Below, in pieces: positions 49,973 to 59,148 of a stretch of 64,000 nucleotides of DNA (position 1 is its first letter; the number at the start of each line of letters is the position of its first letter). Location: assembly GCA_963844395.1 (NCBI GenBank), contig CAWJNX010000002.1, positions 1,302,001 through 1,366,000 on the forward strand, written 5' to 3'. A model generated the notes under the pieces. That model saw only the letters and a list, made by a program, of their open reading frames with translations. It had not been told where the DNA came from and searched no databases. The translations under genes were made by a program, and so were the position numbers. The DNA comes from VRUE01 sp963844395. GTDB taxonomy: Bacteria; Actinomycetota; Thermoleophilia; Solirubrobacterales; 70-9.

Positions 49973-51795
49973 GCAGCTGAGCTTTGACGCCAGGCGCCGT
50001 AGAGCCTCGAGTAGGGGCCGCCGGCCTCGATCAACTCGTTGTGCGTGCCTGCCTCGGCGATGCGGCCGCCTTCGAGGACCACGATCTTGCCGGCGCGGCG
50101 GATCGTCGAGAGGCGGTGGGCGATGACGATCGCCGTGCGGCCTGCCAGCAACCGCTCCAGTCCCCGCTCGATCGTCTTCTCGGTCCGCACGTCAACGTTG
50201 GAGGTGGCCTCGTCGAGGATCAGGATCCGCGGCTCGGCGAGCAGTGCGCGGGCGAAGGCAACGAGCTGGCGCTGGCCGGCCGATAGTTGGACGCCGCGCT
50301 CGCCGATCTCGGTCTCAATCCCTTCCGGCAGCGCCGCTACGAACTCGCTCGCCCCGACCGCCGCCACGGCGCTTTCGACCTCCTCGAGCGTCGCCTCGGG
50401 CCGGCCGAAGGCGATGTTCTCGTGCACGCTGCCGGAGAAGAGGAATCCCTCCTGCGGGACGATTCCTAGCTGTCGCCGCAGGCCCTGCTGGCGCAGCTCG
50501 CGCAGGTCGTGCCCGTCGACCAGGACACGGCCCTGCTGCGGATCGTAGAAGCGGGCCACCAGCTTGGCCAGCGTCGACTTGCCGGCGCCGGTTGCGCCGA
50601 CCAGGGCGAGGGTCTGCCCCGGCGGGACGTGCAGATCGATCTCGCGCAGCGCCCACTCGGCCGCATCGGCGGTCGCCGGCGCGTCTTCAGAGTACGAGAA
50701 CCAGACCCCCTGCATCTCGATCTCGCCGCGCAGCGTGACGGGGTCGATGGCGCTCGGCGCGTCGACCATGTCCGGCTCGGTGTCGAGCAGGTCGAAGATC
50801 TTGTCCAGGGCCGCCATACCCTGCTGATAGGTCGTGTAGAGCTGGGAGAGCTGCTGGATCGGGTCGAAGAAGACCTGTAGGTAGCCGACGAAGGCGACGA
50901 CGACGCCGACCTGGATCGCGTTGTCGATCACCTGGGCGCCGCCGTAGAGGACGATCGCCGCGGTGGCGACGGCAGAGAGCAACTCGACCGCGGGGAAGTA
51001 GGAGGCGTTGAGGTAGACGGTCTTCATGTTGGCCTCGCGGTTGGCCTCGTTCAGTTCGGTCATCGCTGCCTTATGGCGCGGCTCCTGGCCGAAGCTGCGC
51101 ACCACCCGCACCCCGCTCAGGGTCTCCTGCAGGTAGGCGGTGACGGCGGCGATTCGCTCGCGCGTCGCCCGGTAGGCGCCGTGGGAGACGATGCGGAAGA
51201 TGACGCTGGCGACGGCGAGCAGCGGGAAGGTGAGGAAGGTGACGAGGGCCAGCTGCAGGTCGAGCAGCAGCAGGATGACGACGACGCCGACCAGGGTGAG
51301 GCTGCTCGAGAAGAGCGTCACCACGCCGCTGGTGACGAGCTGGTTGAGCGCCTCGATGTCGTTGGTCATGCGGCTGATCAGGACACCCGGACTGCGCCGG
51401 GTGAAGAAGCCGATCGACATCGACTGCAGGTGGGAGAAGACGTGCTCGCGGAGGTCTTGGAGGGCGCGCGTGCCGACCCAGCCGACCAAGTAGGTCTGGG
51501 CGAAGGTGGCGACCGCGTAGACGACGGCGACGCCGACGAAGGCGACGACGATAAGGGTCAGGGCGCCGGTGTCGCCGGGGACGATGCCGGCGTCGATCGC
51601 CTGGCCGGCAAGGTAAGGCGGGGCGAGGCCGGCGCCGGTCGCAGCCAGCATCGCGACGAAGGTGAGCACCACCCGGCCGCGGTAGGGACGCAGCAGGCCC
51701 GCCATCCAGCGCAGCTTGCGGCCGCGCTGGTCCTGGCCGCGGAGCAGCCGCCAGAGCGCGGCGAAGAGGAGGTAGACGTCCCGCAGGCGGCTCAT
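49969..51795 (-). CDS. ABC exporter half-transporter, consensus ATPase site
   Basis: A 608-residue type I exporter: six membrane helices (about 35-320) followed by an ATPase domain with Walker A GATGAGKST, signature LSAGQRQLVA, Walker B ILILDEATSNVD (catalytic Glu kept) and the switch His in IVIAHRLSTI. Its start overlaps the stop of the next half-transporter gene (ATGA), so the two form a heterodimer. Drug or lipid export is likely; the substrate is unknown. Confidence 0.93.
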   Translation of the reverse strand: MSRLRDVYLLFAALWRLLRGQDQRGRKLRWMAGLLRPYRGRVVLTFVAMLAATGAGLAPPYLAGQAIDAGIVPGDTGALTLIVVAFVGVAVVYAVATFAQTYLVGWVGTRALQDLREHVFSHLQSMSIGFFTRRSPGVLISRMTNDIEALNQLVTSGVVTLFSSSLTLVGVVVILLLLDLQLALVTFLTFPLLAVASVIFRIVSHGAYRATRERIAAVTAYLQETLSGVRVVRSFGQEPRHKAAMTELNEANREANMKTVYLNASYFPAVELLSAVATAAIVLYGGAQVIDNAIQVGVVVAFVGYLQVFFDPIQQLSQLYTTYQQGMAALDKIFDLLDTEPDMVDAPSAIDPVTLRGEIEMQGVWFSYSEDAPATADAAEWALREIDLHVPPGQTLALVGATGAGKSTLAKLVARFYDPQQGRVLVDGHDLRELRQQGLRRQLGIVPQEGFLFSGSVHENIAFGRPEATLEEVESAVAAVGASEFVAALPEGIETEIGERGVQLSAGQRQLVAFARALLAEPRILILDEATSNVDVRTEKTIERGLERLLAGRTAIVIAHRLSTIRRAGKIVVLEGGRIAEAGTHNELIEAGGPYSRLYGAWRQSSAA

Positions 51796-53613
51796 AGCCG
51801 CGCCAGCTCCTCGCGCTGCTCGAGGTCGCGCTGCAGGAAGACGGAGTCGGCGAGCCCGTGCTCAGCGATCTCGCGGTAGAAGCCGCAGCCCTCGAGCAGC
51901 TCCTCGTGGGAGCCGCGGTCGACGATCCGTCCGCCGTCCATCACCACGACCTCGTCGGCCAGCGAGACGGTCGAGAGGCGGTGGGCGATGATGAAGGTGG
52001 TGCGCCCCGCCATCGCCTCGCGCAGGCCGGACTTGATCTCAGCCTCGGTGCCGGCGTCAACCGAGGAGGTGGCGTCGTCGAGGATCAGGATGCGGGGGTC
52101 GGCGAGCAGCGCCCGGGCAATTGCGATGCGCTGGCGCTGGCCGCCGGAGAGGGTCCAGCCGCGCGCCCCGACCAGCGTCTCGTAACCGTCCGGCAGCTCG
52201 CGGATGAACTCGTCGGCCTGGGCGCGCCGCGCCGCAGCCTCGATCGCCTCGTGACTCGCCTCCGGGTTCGCGTAGGCAATGTTCGAGGCGATGTCGGCGC
52301 TGAACAGAAAGCTCTCGTCGCCGACGAAGGCGACCTGCGAGCGCAGCGAGTCGAGGTCGACGGACCGAATGTCGGCGCCGTCGACCAGCACGGCGCCCTC
52401 GCTCGGGTCATAGAGCCGCGCGACGAGCGCCACGAGACTCGTCTTGCCCGACCCCGAGGGGCCGACCAGCGCCACGGTGCGCCCCGCGTCGACGTCGAGG
52501 TCGACGCCCGCGAGCGCCGCATCCGACATTGACCCCACCCCGGTGTGGTCAATGTCGGATGCGTCGGCGATCAGGTTGTTTTCGTAGCGCAGGGTCACGC
52601 CGCGCAGCTCGACCCGGCCGTCGCCGGCGGGCAGCGGCGGCGCTCCCGCGGGGCTCTCGATTCGCGGCTCGCGGTCGAGGATCTCGAACAGGCGGTTGCC
52701 CGAGGCGATCGCCCGCTGCGCCATCCCCATCGCCATGCCGAGCATCCGCATCGGCGCCGCCAGTATCGCCAGGTAGGTGTAGAAGGCGGCGAACTCGCCG
52801 AGGCTGAGGTCGTTGGCGATCACCTGGCGGCCGCCGATCAGCAGCACCAGCGCGATGCCGAGCTGGGGGAGTAGGCCGAGCAGCGGCGAGAAGAAGGCCT
52901 GCAGGCGGGTCGAGTAGATGCTCTGGTCGAAGACGCGGCGGACGGCGTGGCGGAAGCGGCGCAACTGGTGCTCCTCACGGGCGAAGGCCTTGACGATGCG
53001 CACGCCCGAGACGCTCTCCTCGGCCTCGGCGGTCAGCTCGGCGAGGCGCTGCTGGACCTCCTGCACAGCCGGGCGCGAGACGCGGTTGTAACGGGAGGCG
53101 GTATAGACGACGAGTGGCGCCGGGGCCAGCGCGATCAGCGCCAGCCAGGGCTCGATCGCGAACATCACAGCGCTGGCGAGGGTGATCGTGAGCAGGTTCT
53201 GGGTGATGAAGATCAGCCCGTAGCCGAGGAAGAAGCGGATCGACTGCAGGTCGACCGTGGCGCGGGACATCAGCTGCCCGGTCTGCTGGCCGTCGAAGAA
53301 GCCGAGCTCGAGCCGCTGCAGGTGGGCGTAGAAAAGCTCGCGCAGGTCGAACTCGACTGCCAGCGAGACGCGACCGGCGACAACTCGGCGCACCATCGTC
53401 AGGCCCAGTCGCAGGATTCCGGCGATGACGATCGCCACCGCGAGCGGCAGCAGGTCGGGCTCGATCGCCCGCCTGGATCGCGTTGACGGCGCGCCCGATC
53501 AGCCAGGGGATCAGAACCGTCATCCCCATCGCCGCCCAGGCGAAGACGAGCGAGCCCCAGAGCTGGCGGCGGTAAGGACGCAGGAAGCTCAGCAGGCGGC
53601 GAAAGGTCCGCAT
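51792..53613 (-). CDS. ABC exporter half-transporter, degenerate ATPase site, with in-frame palindrome (frameshift)
   Basis: Partner of the preceding protein. It starts at ATG 53613 (MRTFRRLLSFLRPYRRQLW). One extra base near 53463 shifts the frame, and the rest continues as DLLPLAVAIVIAGILRLGL. It has six helices, Walker A GPSGSGKTS, signature LSGGQRQRIA and Walker B ILILDDATSSVD, where Asp replaces the catalytic Glu, as in the degenerate half of heterodimeric exporters. Before Walker A the protein carries an extra peptide (about residues 290-307 of the main frame, DASDIDHTGVGSMSDA) encoded by a palindrome. Confidence 0.9.
52518..52563. repeat. 46-bp palindrome inside an ABC transporter coding region
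   Basis: Arms 52518-52539 and 52542-52563 (22 bp, one mismatch) with a 2-nt loop. It keeps the reading frame open and adds a short peptide between the first beta strand (VTLRYENN) and the strand leading to Walker A (VDLDVDAGRTVALVG). Confidence 0.9.
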
Positions 53614-53680
53614 TCAGTCACTATACAAAGTGAAGTAAAGGCCGCTGACGCGCGCTACGGCGCGCTGAAAGGACGGTGGC

Positions 53681-54305
53681 CTAGTCGAACACCGCTGCTT
53701 TGGCGCTGCTTACCTTGCCGCCCTTGCAGGGGTGGCCTCCCTCGCCCGGGGGCGGCAGGATCTGGAAGTTGGTGACCGCGTGGTAGGGCGTGGTCGCGCC
53801 GTTGTTCTGGGCCAGGGTGATGACGAGGCGGTAGAAACCCGCCGGTAGTTCGTGGTAGTAGATCTCAGGCCGGGTGGCGGGTGAGTAGCTGCCGCTGGCG
53901 CCGATCCGTTCGGCGAGCACGCCGTTGGGCCCCGAATGGCGCGCGAAATCGAACGAGGCGCCGATCAGCCGGCCCCGGCCGACGGGGCTCTCCTCGGCCC
54001 TTTTCAGTTTGACGGGATCGACGCAGTCGGGCACTCGGTTGAGCGAGAAGCGAAGGTGGCCCTCGCCGAGCTGCGGTTCGCCGCCGAAGTGCGTGCGGCG
54101 CGAGCTGGAAGTAGCGCACTTTCGCCTTGACGACGACGGCGCGGCTGTCCTGGCGGGCGCCGTTGCGTGGCGAGACGATCTGCACGCTCGGTTCTCCGGG
54201 TGGAGCGGTTGGCTCTGAGTCCTCGCCGCTCCCGTCCGCCGCGACGACGGCGAGCGCGACCCCGGCCGCCGCCACGGCTGCAAAGATGGCGATTCCGAGC
54301 CGCAT
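53681..54305 (-). CDS. Secreted protein of unknown function (frameshift)
   Basis: It starts at ATG 54305 with a signal sequence (residues 3-23). An Ig-like opening follows (SVQIVSPRNGARQDSRAVVVKAKV). Near 54098 an extra base shifts the frame, after which it continues HFGGEPQLGEGHLRFSLN, YYHELPAGFYRLVITLAQNN and ends in a Gly/Lys/Cys segment. Corrected length is about 207 residues. The pattern (oriented beta strands, GxHLxxxL, PAGxYxLxxxL) resembles small extracytoplasmic beta-sandwich domains. No firm family. Confidence 0.7.
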
Positions 54306-54349
54306 TCGAGCCGGAACATTACGCCCAGCCAGCCCATAACCTTGCCCAG

Positions 54350-54782
54350 ATGACCCCGGCCACCGAGCTCGCCTACAGGATCGGCGCCGCCGCCCGCCGC
54401 CCGGCGAGCTGGATGCAGCTATTCAAGTTCGGCATGGTCGGCTGCTCGGGCTACGTCATCAACCTGGCTGTCTTCGCCGTGTTAGCCGACAACCTCGCCC
54501 TGCACCACGCGCTCGCCGCGCTCGGCGCCTTCTGCGTCGCGGTCTCCAACAACTTCCTCTGGAACCGTCACTGGACCTTCGCCGCCGGCGACGACCACGC
54601 CGGCTTCCAGGCGATGCGCTTCCTGGCGGTCAGCCTCCTCGCCCTGCTCCTCAACCTCGCCGTGCTCGAGGCGCTGATCGTCGGAACGACCTGTGGGGAG
54701 CCTCCTTGCCCAGGCGATCGCCGTCGCGGTGGCGATGCCGTTCAACTTCGCTGGCAACAAGCTCTGGACCTTCGCCAACTGA
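54350..54782 (+). CDS. GtrA-family membrane protein (frameshift)
   Basis: A four-helix GtrA/DPMS-type protein of about 143 residues, thought to flip or handle polyprenyl-linked sugars. It opens at ATG 54350 (TAACCT at 54337-54342 as -10), with FGMVGCSGYVINLAVFAVL and NNFLWNRHWTF. Near 54690 one extra base shifts the frame; the corrected end is SLLAQAIAVAVAMPFNFAGNKLWTFAN with TGA at 54780-54782. Confidence 0.82.
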
Positions 54783-54818
54783 CGGCCCCGCGCGGCCGCC
54801 GGTCGGGTCGCCTTTTCG

Positions 54819-55178
54819 CTACCAGTCGTGCTCCAGCCAGCGAGTCAGCTCAGGAAGGCGGCTGCGCAGGTCGGGAGCGGGCGAGTCGAGCTCGGACAGT
54901 GCCACTTGGATCGCGGCGCCGAGCGCCAGTGTTGCCTCCTCCTCGCTGTTACCCAGGAAGGACTCCAGGCGCCGCTGCGTCTCGTGGTCAGCGCGAAGTT
55001 CACGCAGGGCGGTCCGGGCTGCGACGGGATCGGTCTCGGCAAGGGCAATCGCCGCCTCCAGCCCGGTCCTGACCCTTTTGTCGGGCGGCGCCTCCTCAGC
55101 GGCGGCGATCACCCGATTAACAAAGCCTTCTTCTAGACACCCTTCTACCAGCAGGGCGGTTCTCGTACCCTCTCTCAC
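54819..55178 (-). CDS. Small acidic helical protein of unknown function
   Basis: 119 residues, GTG 55178 start supported by a Shine-Dalgarno (GAGGAGG, 7 nt spacing). All-helical pattern with Leu/Ala heptads (FVNRVIAAAEEAPPD, AALRELRADHETQRRLESFL). No signal or known domain. Soluble, cytoplasmic; family not recognised. Confidence 0.7.
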   Translation of the reverse strand: MREGTRTALLVEGCLEEGFVNRVIAAAEEAPPDKRVRTGLEAAIALAETDPVAARTALRELRADHETQRRLESFLGNSEEEATLALGAAIQVALSELDSPAPDLRSRLPELTRWLEHDW

Positions 55179-55444
55179 GTTGGGACCTCCTCTTCAGGTC
55201 TCGGCCGGGCCCCGGGGTGTCACAAGCGCCGCCGGGGCCGACTCGTTTCTCAGCGATTCAAGCTAGGCCTACCCCCGGACGGCGAAGGGCAGAAAACACC
55301 TCCATTCGCAACTTTTTCCAGTCTTTTGACAGTCCTGTAACACCCTGCCGTCCCTGAAACCGCTTGGAGGTGTTTGAGCATTCGAGGCTCAGCATATGCG
55401 CCAGCGGCCCGGCGGTCAACGGTCCATGGCAGACTGCGAAAACG
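55179..55444. other. Intergenic region before the LeuRS-like gene
   Basis: 266 nt between divergent genes. TTGACA is present near 55336-55341 but without a clear -10 at 16-18 nt. I looked for a T-box (stem I, AGGGTGG-like anti-terminator) as might precede an aminoacyl-tRNA synthetase and did not find one. Confidence 0.4.
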
Positions 55445-57646
55445 ATGAGCGACGAGCGGCCGAGTTACGAGGCGGGGCAGATCGAGGCCGCCAGGCAGGC
55501 GGCTTGGGCAGCGCGCGGCGGTTTCGAGACGCCGTCTCCCGCCAGCGGCCAGCCGGCGGTTTACGTGAAGGCCTCCAGCCCCTTTACGTCGGGCAACCTC
55601 CACATGGGGCACGTTCGCGACTACTCGATCGGCGATGCCTACGCCCGTTTCAGGCGCGCTCGCGGCGACGCCGTCCTCTTCGGATTCGGCTTCGACGCGT
55701 TCGGCCTTCCGGCGGAGATGGCGGCGATCGAGCGGGGCGTGCTGCCTGCCGACTGGGTCGAGCGCTGCGGCAAGCGGATGCTGGCCCAGATGAAGCGCCT
55801 CGGCTTCTCTTTCGATTACGACCGCGCCTTCTACAGCTCCGATGAGGCGCAGTACCGCTGGTCGCAGTGGCTCTTCGTCACCCTGCTCGAGGCGGGCCTG
55901 ATCTACCGCGACGACGCCACCGTCGACTGGTGCGACACCTGCCAGACGACGCTGGCGGCGCTTCAGGTCGAGGACGGCCGCTGCTGGCGCTGCCACAACC
56001 CGGTGCGGCTGATTCGCCGCCCGACCTGGTTCCTGCGTGTGACGCCTTATCTCGAGGAGAACGACAGCAACCTCGAGCGCCTCGAGAACTGGGACGAGCT
56101 CTCGCTGAAGACCCAGCGCTACATCCTCGGTCGCACCGAGGGGGTCGAGTTGGATCTGCAGGGCGGCGACGACGGTGGGGCCCTCACCGCTTTCACGCCC
56201 CACGCCGACTCGGTTGGCGCGGCGCGCTTCGTGCTGCTCTCGCCGCGCCACCCGGAGATCGAGCGCTGGACTGGCGACCCCGGTGTCGTCGAGCAGCTCG
56301 ACGAGCTGCGCTCAGGCGGCTGGGAGCGCAGCGCCCGCGACGCCGCTGCCGTGCCGGTCGTAGACACGGGAATGTCGGCGCGCGGGCCTGGAGGCGTCGA
56401 GCTGCCGGTCTTCGTCTCGCCGATCGTCGACGCCCGCTACGGTGCCACGGCGGCGCTCGGCATCCCGTCGGTGGACGAGGCCGACGAGGCGATCGCCGCC
56501 CGCATGCCGCGCGCCTCTACCGGCCCGCCCATGGAGGCGACTGCCGCGATCGACGGCGTGCGTCCCGCTAAGCGCTACCGCTCCTTCGACTTCTCGATCT
56601 CACGCCAGCGCTACTGGGGCACGCCGATCCCGGTGGTCAACTGCGATCGGTGCGGGGCGGTGCCCGTTCCCGCCGAGGAGCTGCCGGTGCGGCTGCCGCG
56701 CGACATCCAGCCAACCGGCGAGGGCAATCCGCTGGCTGAGCGTCCCGACTTTCTCGATGCGCCCTGCCCGCGCTGCGACGGGCCCGCCCGGCGCGAGACC
56801 GACACCCTCGACTGCCACTTCGACGCGCTCTGGCTGTGGGTGCCCGCCGCTGTTCCGCCCGAGGCTCGTGACGCGGAGATGTTCAGCCACCCTGACCTGC
56901 AGCGCTGGTTGCCCTCGGAGCGCCTCGTCGCCGGCAATGACAGCGGCAGCTTCGTCTTTGACCAGCGGGTCGTGACCAAGGCGCTACGCGACATCGGCCC
57001 CTTCTCCTTCCTCGAGGACGGCGAGCCCTTCGCCGGCTGCCTCTTCCACGAGATGGTGATCGCCGATGGCCGCAAGATGAGCAAGCACCTCGGCAACGTC
57101 GTCGACCCCGACGAGCTGGTCGCCCAGCATGGGGCCGACACGGTGCGGCTGGCCATCCTCTACGCAGCCGGCCCGGCCAAGGCGCTGAACTGGAACGACG
57201 GCGCCCTGCGCTTCGCCTCGCGCTTTCTCAGGAACCTCTGGGACTACACGCACGATCGCCTCGCAGCCGCTGGAGAGGCGCCCGAGGACGCCGAGGCCGC
57301 CGCCGACACCGCCTTCATCCGCGAGCGACTCGGCAAATGGTGCGACAGCGGGGTGGAGCGGATCACCGCCGACCTCGAGGAGCTGCAGATGCATAAGGCC
57401 GTACGTAACGTGACCCGCCTCTTCGAGCGGATCCAGGACTACGAGAAGCGGATCGTCAAGCGTCGCGGCCAGCTCACCGGCGCTGACTTCGAAACCCTGC
57501 TGGAGGCGCTGGCGCTGCTGGCGCGGACCCTGTCCCCGTTCGCGCCGCACGTCGCCGAGCAGCTATTGATCGCGCTTGGTGGCGAGGACGGTCCGGGGCT
57601 AACCGGGGCGTGGCCGGGCGCGGAGCGTGCGCGTACCGCCGTGTAG
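55445..57646 (+). CDS. Divergent leucyl-tRNA synthetase paralogue
   Basis: A class I synthetase-fold protein of 733 residues, against 800-970 for typical LeuRS. Recognisable LeuRS features: HMGH at 53-56 (NLHMGHVRDYSIGDA), Zn-type Cys pairs (CDTC, CWRC; CDRC, CPRC), RQRYWGTPIP, and KMSKH at 544-548. Several functional motifs are altered. The editing-domain Thr-rich motif is replaced by AFTPHADS, and no GTGAVM-type motif is seen. The GGxEHAxxHLLYxRF segment before KMSKS is replaced by AGNDSGSFVFDQRVVTK. The usual C-terminal domain is missing. A true LeuRS should exist elsewhere. ATG 55445 is chosen at the start of similarity. Confidence 0.85.
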   Translation: MSDERPSYEAGQIEAARQAAWAARGGFETPSPASGQPAVYVKASSPFTSGNLHMGHVRDYSIGDAYARFRRARGDAVLFGFGFDAFGLPAEMAAIERGVLPADWVERCGKRMLAQMKRLGFSFDYDRAFYSSDEAQYRWSQWLFVTLLEAGLIYRDDATVDWCDTCQTTLAALQVEDGRCWRCHNPVRLIRRPTWFLRVTPYLEENDSNLERLENWDELSLKTQRYILGRTEGVELDLQGGDDGGALTAFTPHADSVGAARFVLLSPRHPEIERWTGDPGVVEQLDELRSGGWERSARDAAAVPVVDTGMSARGPGGVELPVFVSPIVDARYGATAALGIPSVDEADEAIAARMPRASTGPPMEATAAIDGVRPAKRYRSFDFSISRQRYWGTPIPVVNCDRCGAVPVPAEELPVRLPRDIQPTGEGNPLAERPDFLDAPCPRCDGPARRETDTLDCHFDALWLWVPAAVPPEARDAEMFSHPDLQRWLPSERLVAGNDSGSFVFDQRVVTKALRDIGPFSFLEDGEPFAGCLFHEMVIADGRKMSKHLGNVVDPDELVAQHGADTVRLAILYAAGPAKALNWNDGALRFASRFLRNLWDYTHDRLAAAGEAPEDAEAAADTAFIRERLGKWCDSGVERITADLEELQMHKAVRNVTRLFERIQDYEKRIVKRRGQLTGADFETLLEALALLARTLSPFAPHVAEQLLIALGGEDGPGLTGAWPGAERARTAV

Positions 57647-57736
57647 GATTCCTGAAGTCGAGCGTCGATCTCGGGCCCTTGGCAATGCCCAATATTTATT
57701 GATCGGTAACTTGGCATCTGCTATACACGGCGACTC

Positions 57737-57826
57737 ATGATCGGGCGTATTCACGGAAAACGCAGGAGGAGATTCGCGAAGGCCGGTGGGCTGCCTTCGC
57801 TAAGTAAGGCTGGCGCGGGGCGATGA
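57737..57826 (+). CDS. 29-residue basic upstream ORF coupled to thrC
   Basis: ATG 57737 follows TATACA (57722-57727) by 9 nt, a leaderless layout. It encodes 29 residues, strongly basic (MIGRIHGKRRRRFAKAGG start), and ends TGA 57824-57826, overlapping the thrC ATG (ATGA). It has no run of Thr, Ile or Leu codons, so classic attenuation is not indicated. Translational coupling is the likely role. Confidence 0.5.
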   Translation: MIGRIHGKRRRRFAKAGGLPSLSKAGAGR

Positions 57827-59121
57827 GCCTCTCGGCCGACCAGCGCACCCGCTCCTGCGCGACGGAGCTGGTCTGCCGTGACTGCGGGCTCCGACTGCCC
57901 CTTCTCGATACGACCTTCAAGTGTCTCGGCTGCGGCCAGGGCCTCGACATCGACTACGACTACGAGCTGGCGGCCTCGCGCCTCGCCGAGCTGCCCACCG
58001 CCGAACGGGCGATCAACATCTGGCGCTTTGAGGAGCTGCTGCCGATCGTCGACGCGCGAGCCCAGGCCCGGGTCGGCCGCAACAGCGGCCGCACGCCGCT
58101 GATCCACGCCGACCGCCTCGGGGCCGAGCTCGGGCTGCGCAAGCTCTACCTCAAGGACGACAGCACGCAGCGTCCCAGCCTCTCCTACAAGGACCGCGTC
58201 GTCTCGATGGCGGTGGCGCGGCTGCTGGAGCTGGGCAAGACCGAGATGGGCTGCGTCTCGACCGGCAACGTTGGCACCGCGGTCGCTTCGCTGGCGGCCA
58301 AGGCCGGGGTCTCCGCCTACGTCTTCTACCCGAGCAACCTCGAGCCCGGCAAGGCACGCGCCTGCCGCGCCCTCGGCGCCGTCGTCATCCAGCTCGACGG
58401 CAACTACGACCAGGCGAACCGGGCCTGCCGTGAGCTGGCATTGGCCAGCGGCATCCAGTTCGCCAACATCACCCTGCGGCCCTTTTACGCCGAGGGGGCG
58501 AAGACGACGGCCTACGAGGTCGTCGAGCAGCTCGACTGGCGCTCACCGGACCACTTCGTTATTCCGGCGGCGGGGGGAACGCTCTCCTCACGAGTGCACA
58601 AGGGGCTGGGGGAGATGGAGATGGTAGGGATGGCCGAGACGGCGGCGACCAAGATCCATATCGCCCAGGCCGACGGCTGCGGGCCGATCGCCACCGCCGT
58701 CCTTGACGGCAGCGGCGAGATTGAGCCGCAGACGCCCCACACTGCCGCCCACTCGCTCGCGATCGGCGCTCCCGGCGACGGGCCGCTCGTCCTCGACGCG
58801 GTGACCTCCCGCGGCGGCTCGGCGGCGACCGCCACCGACACCGAGATCTTCGAGGCGGTCAACCTGCTCGGCGCCACCGAGGGCATCCTCACCGAGCCCG
58901 CTGGCGGCACCACGATCGCCGCCACGATGAAGCTGGCGAACGAGGGCAAACTGGGCGCCGACGACACCGTCGTCGCGGTGATCAGCGGCAACGGCTACAA
59001 GACCCTCGACGAGCACCCCGACAAGCCCTGGCCGTCAATGGTCGCCTGCGAGGTCGAGGCGATGGAAGAGACGCTGGCGGACTTCCGCCAGACCGGCGCC
59101 GGCGCCGTTACCCCTCTCTGA
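57823..59121 (+). CDS. thrC: Threonine synthase with N-terminal zinc ribbon
   Basis: PLP enzyme converting O-phosphohomoserine to threonine. It has 432 residues: N-terminal Cys pairs (LVCRDCG, FKCLGCG), GRTPLIHADRLG, the PLP lysine in LSYKDRVVSMA, phosphate-binding STGNVGTA, IPAAGGTLSS, TEPAGGTTIAA and VISGNGYKTLDE. Length and motifs match the actinobacterial/archaeal type. Follows the LeuRS paralogue by 176 nt with its own promoter. Confidence 0.93.
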   Translation: MSLSADQRTRSCATELVCRDCGLRLPLLDTTFKCLGCGQGLDIDYDYELAASRLAELPTAERAINIWRFEELLPIVDARAQARVGRNSGRTPLIHADRLGAELGLRKLYLKDDSTQRPSLSYKDRVVSMAVARLLELGKTEMGCVSTGNVGTAVASLAAKAGVSAYVFYPSNLEPGKARACRALGAVVIQLDGNYDQANRACRELALASGIQFANITLRPFYAEGAKTTAYEVVEQLDWRSPDHFVIPAAGGTLSSRVHKGLGEMEMVGMAETAATKIHIAQADGCGPIATAVLDGSGEIEPQTPHTAAHSLAIGAPGDGPLVLDAVTSRGGSAATATDTEIFEAVNLLGATEGILTEPAGGTTIAATMKLANEGKLGADDTVVAVISGNGYKTLDEHPDKPWPSMVACEVEAMEETLADFRQTGAGAVTPL

Positions 59122-59126
59122 GCGAC

Positions 59127-59148
59127 GTCAGCCGGCTCAGCCGCTGAC
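59127..59148. terminator. Small bidirectional hairpin between thrC and yjbQ-like gene
   Basis: GTCAGCCGGC and GCCGCTGAC pair around a 3-nt loop with one bulge. It lies between convergent stops and includes the stop codon of the minus-strand gene. Confidence 0.5.

Noticed and set aside
55179..55444. T-box riboswitch before the LeuRS-like gene
   Set aside because: No specifier loop, T-box sequence or terminator/antiterminator pair could be found.
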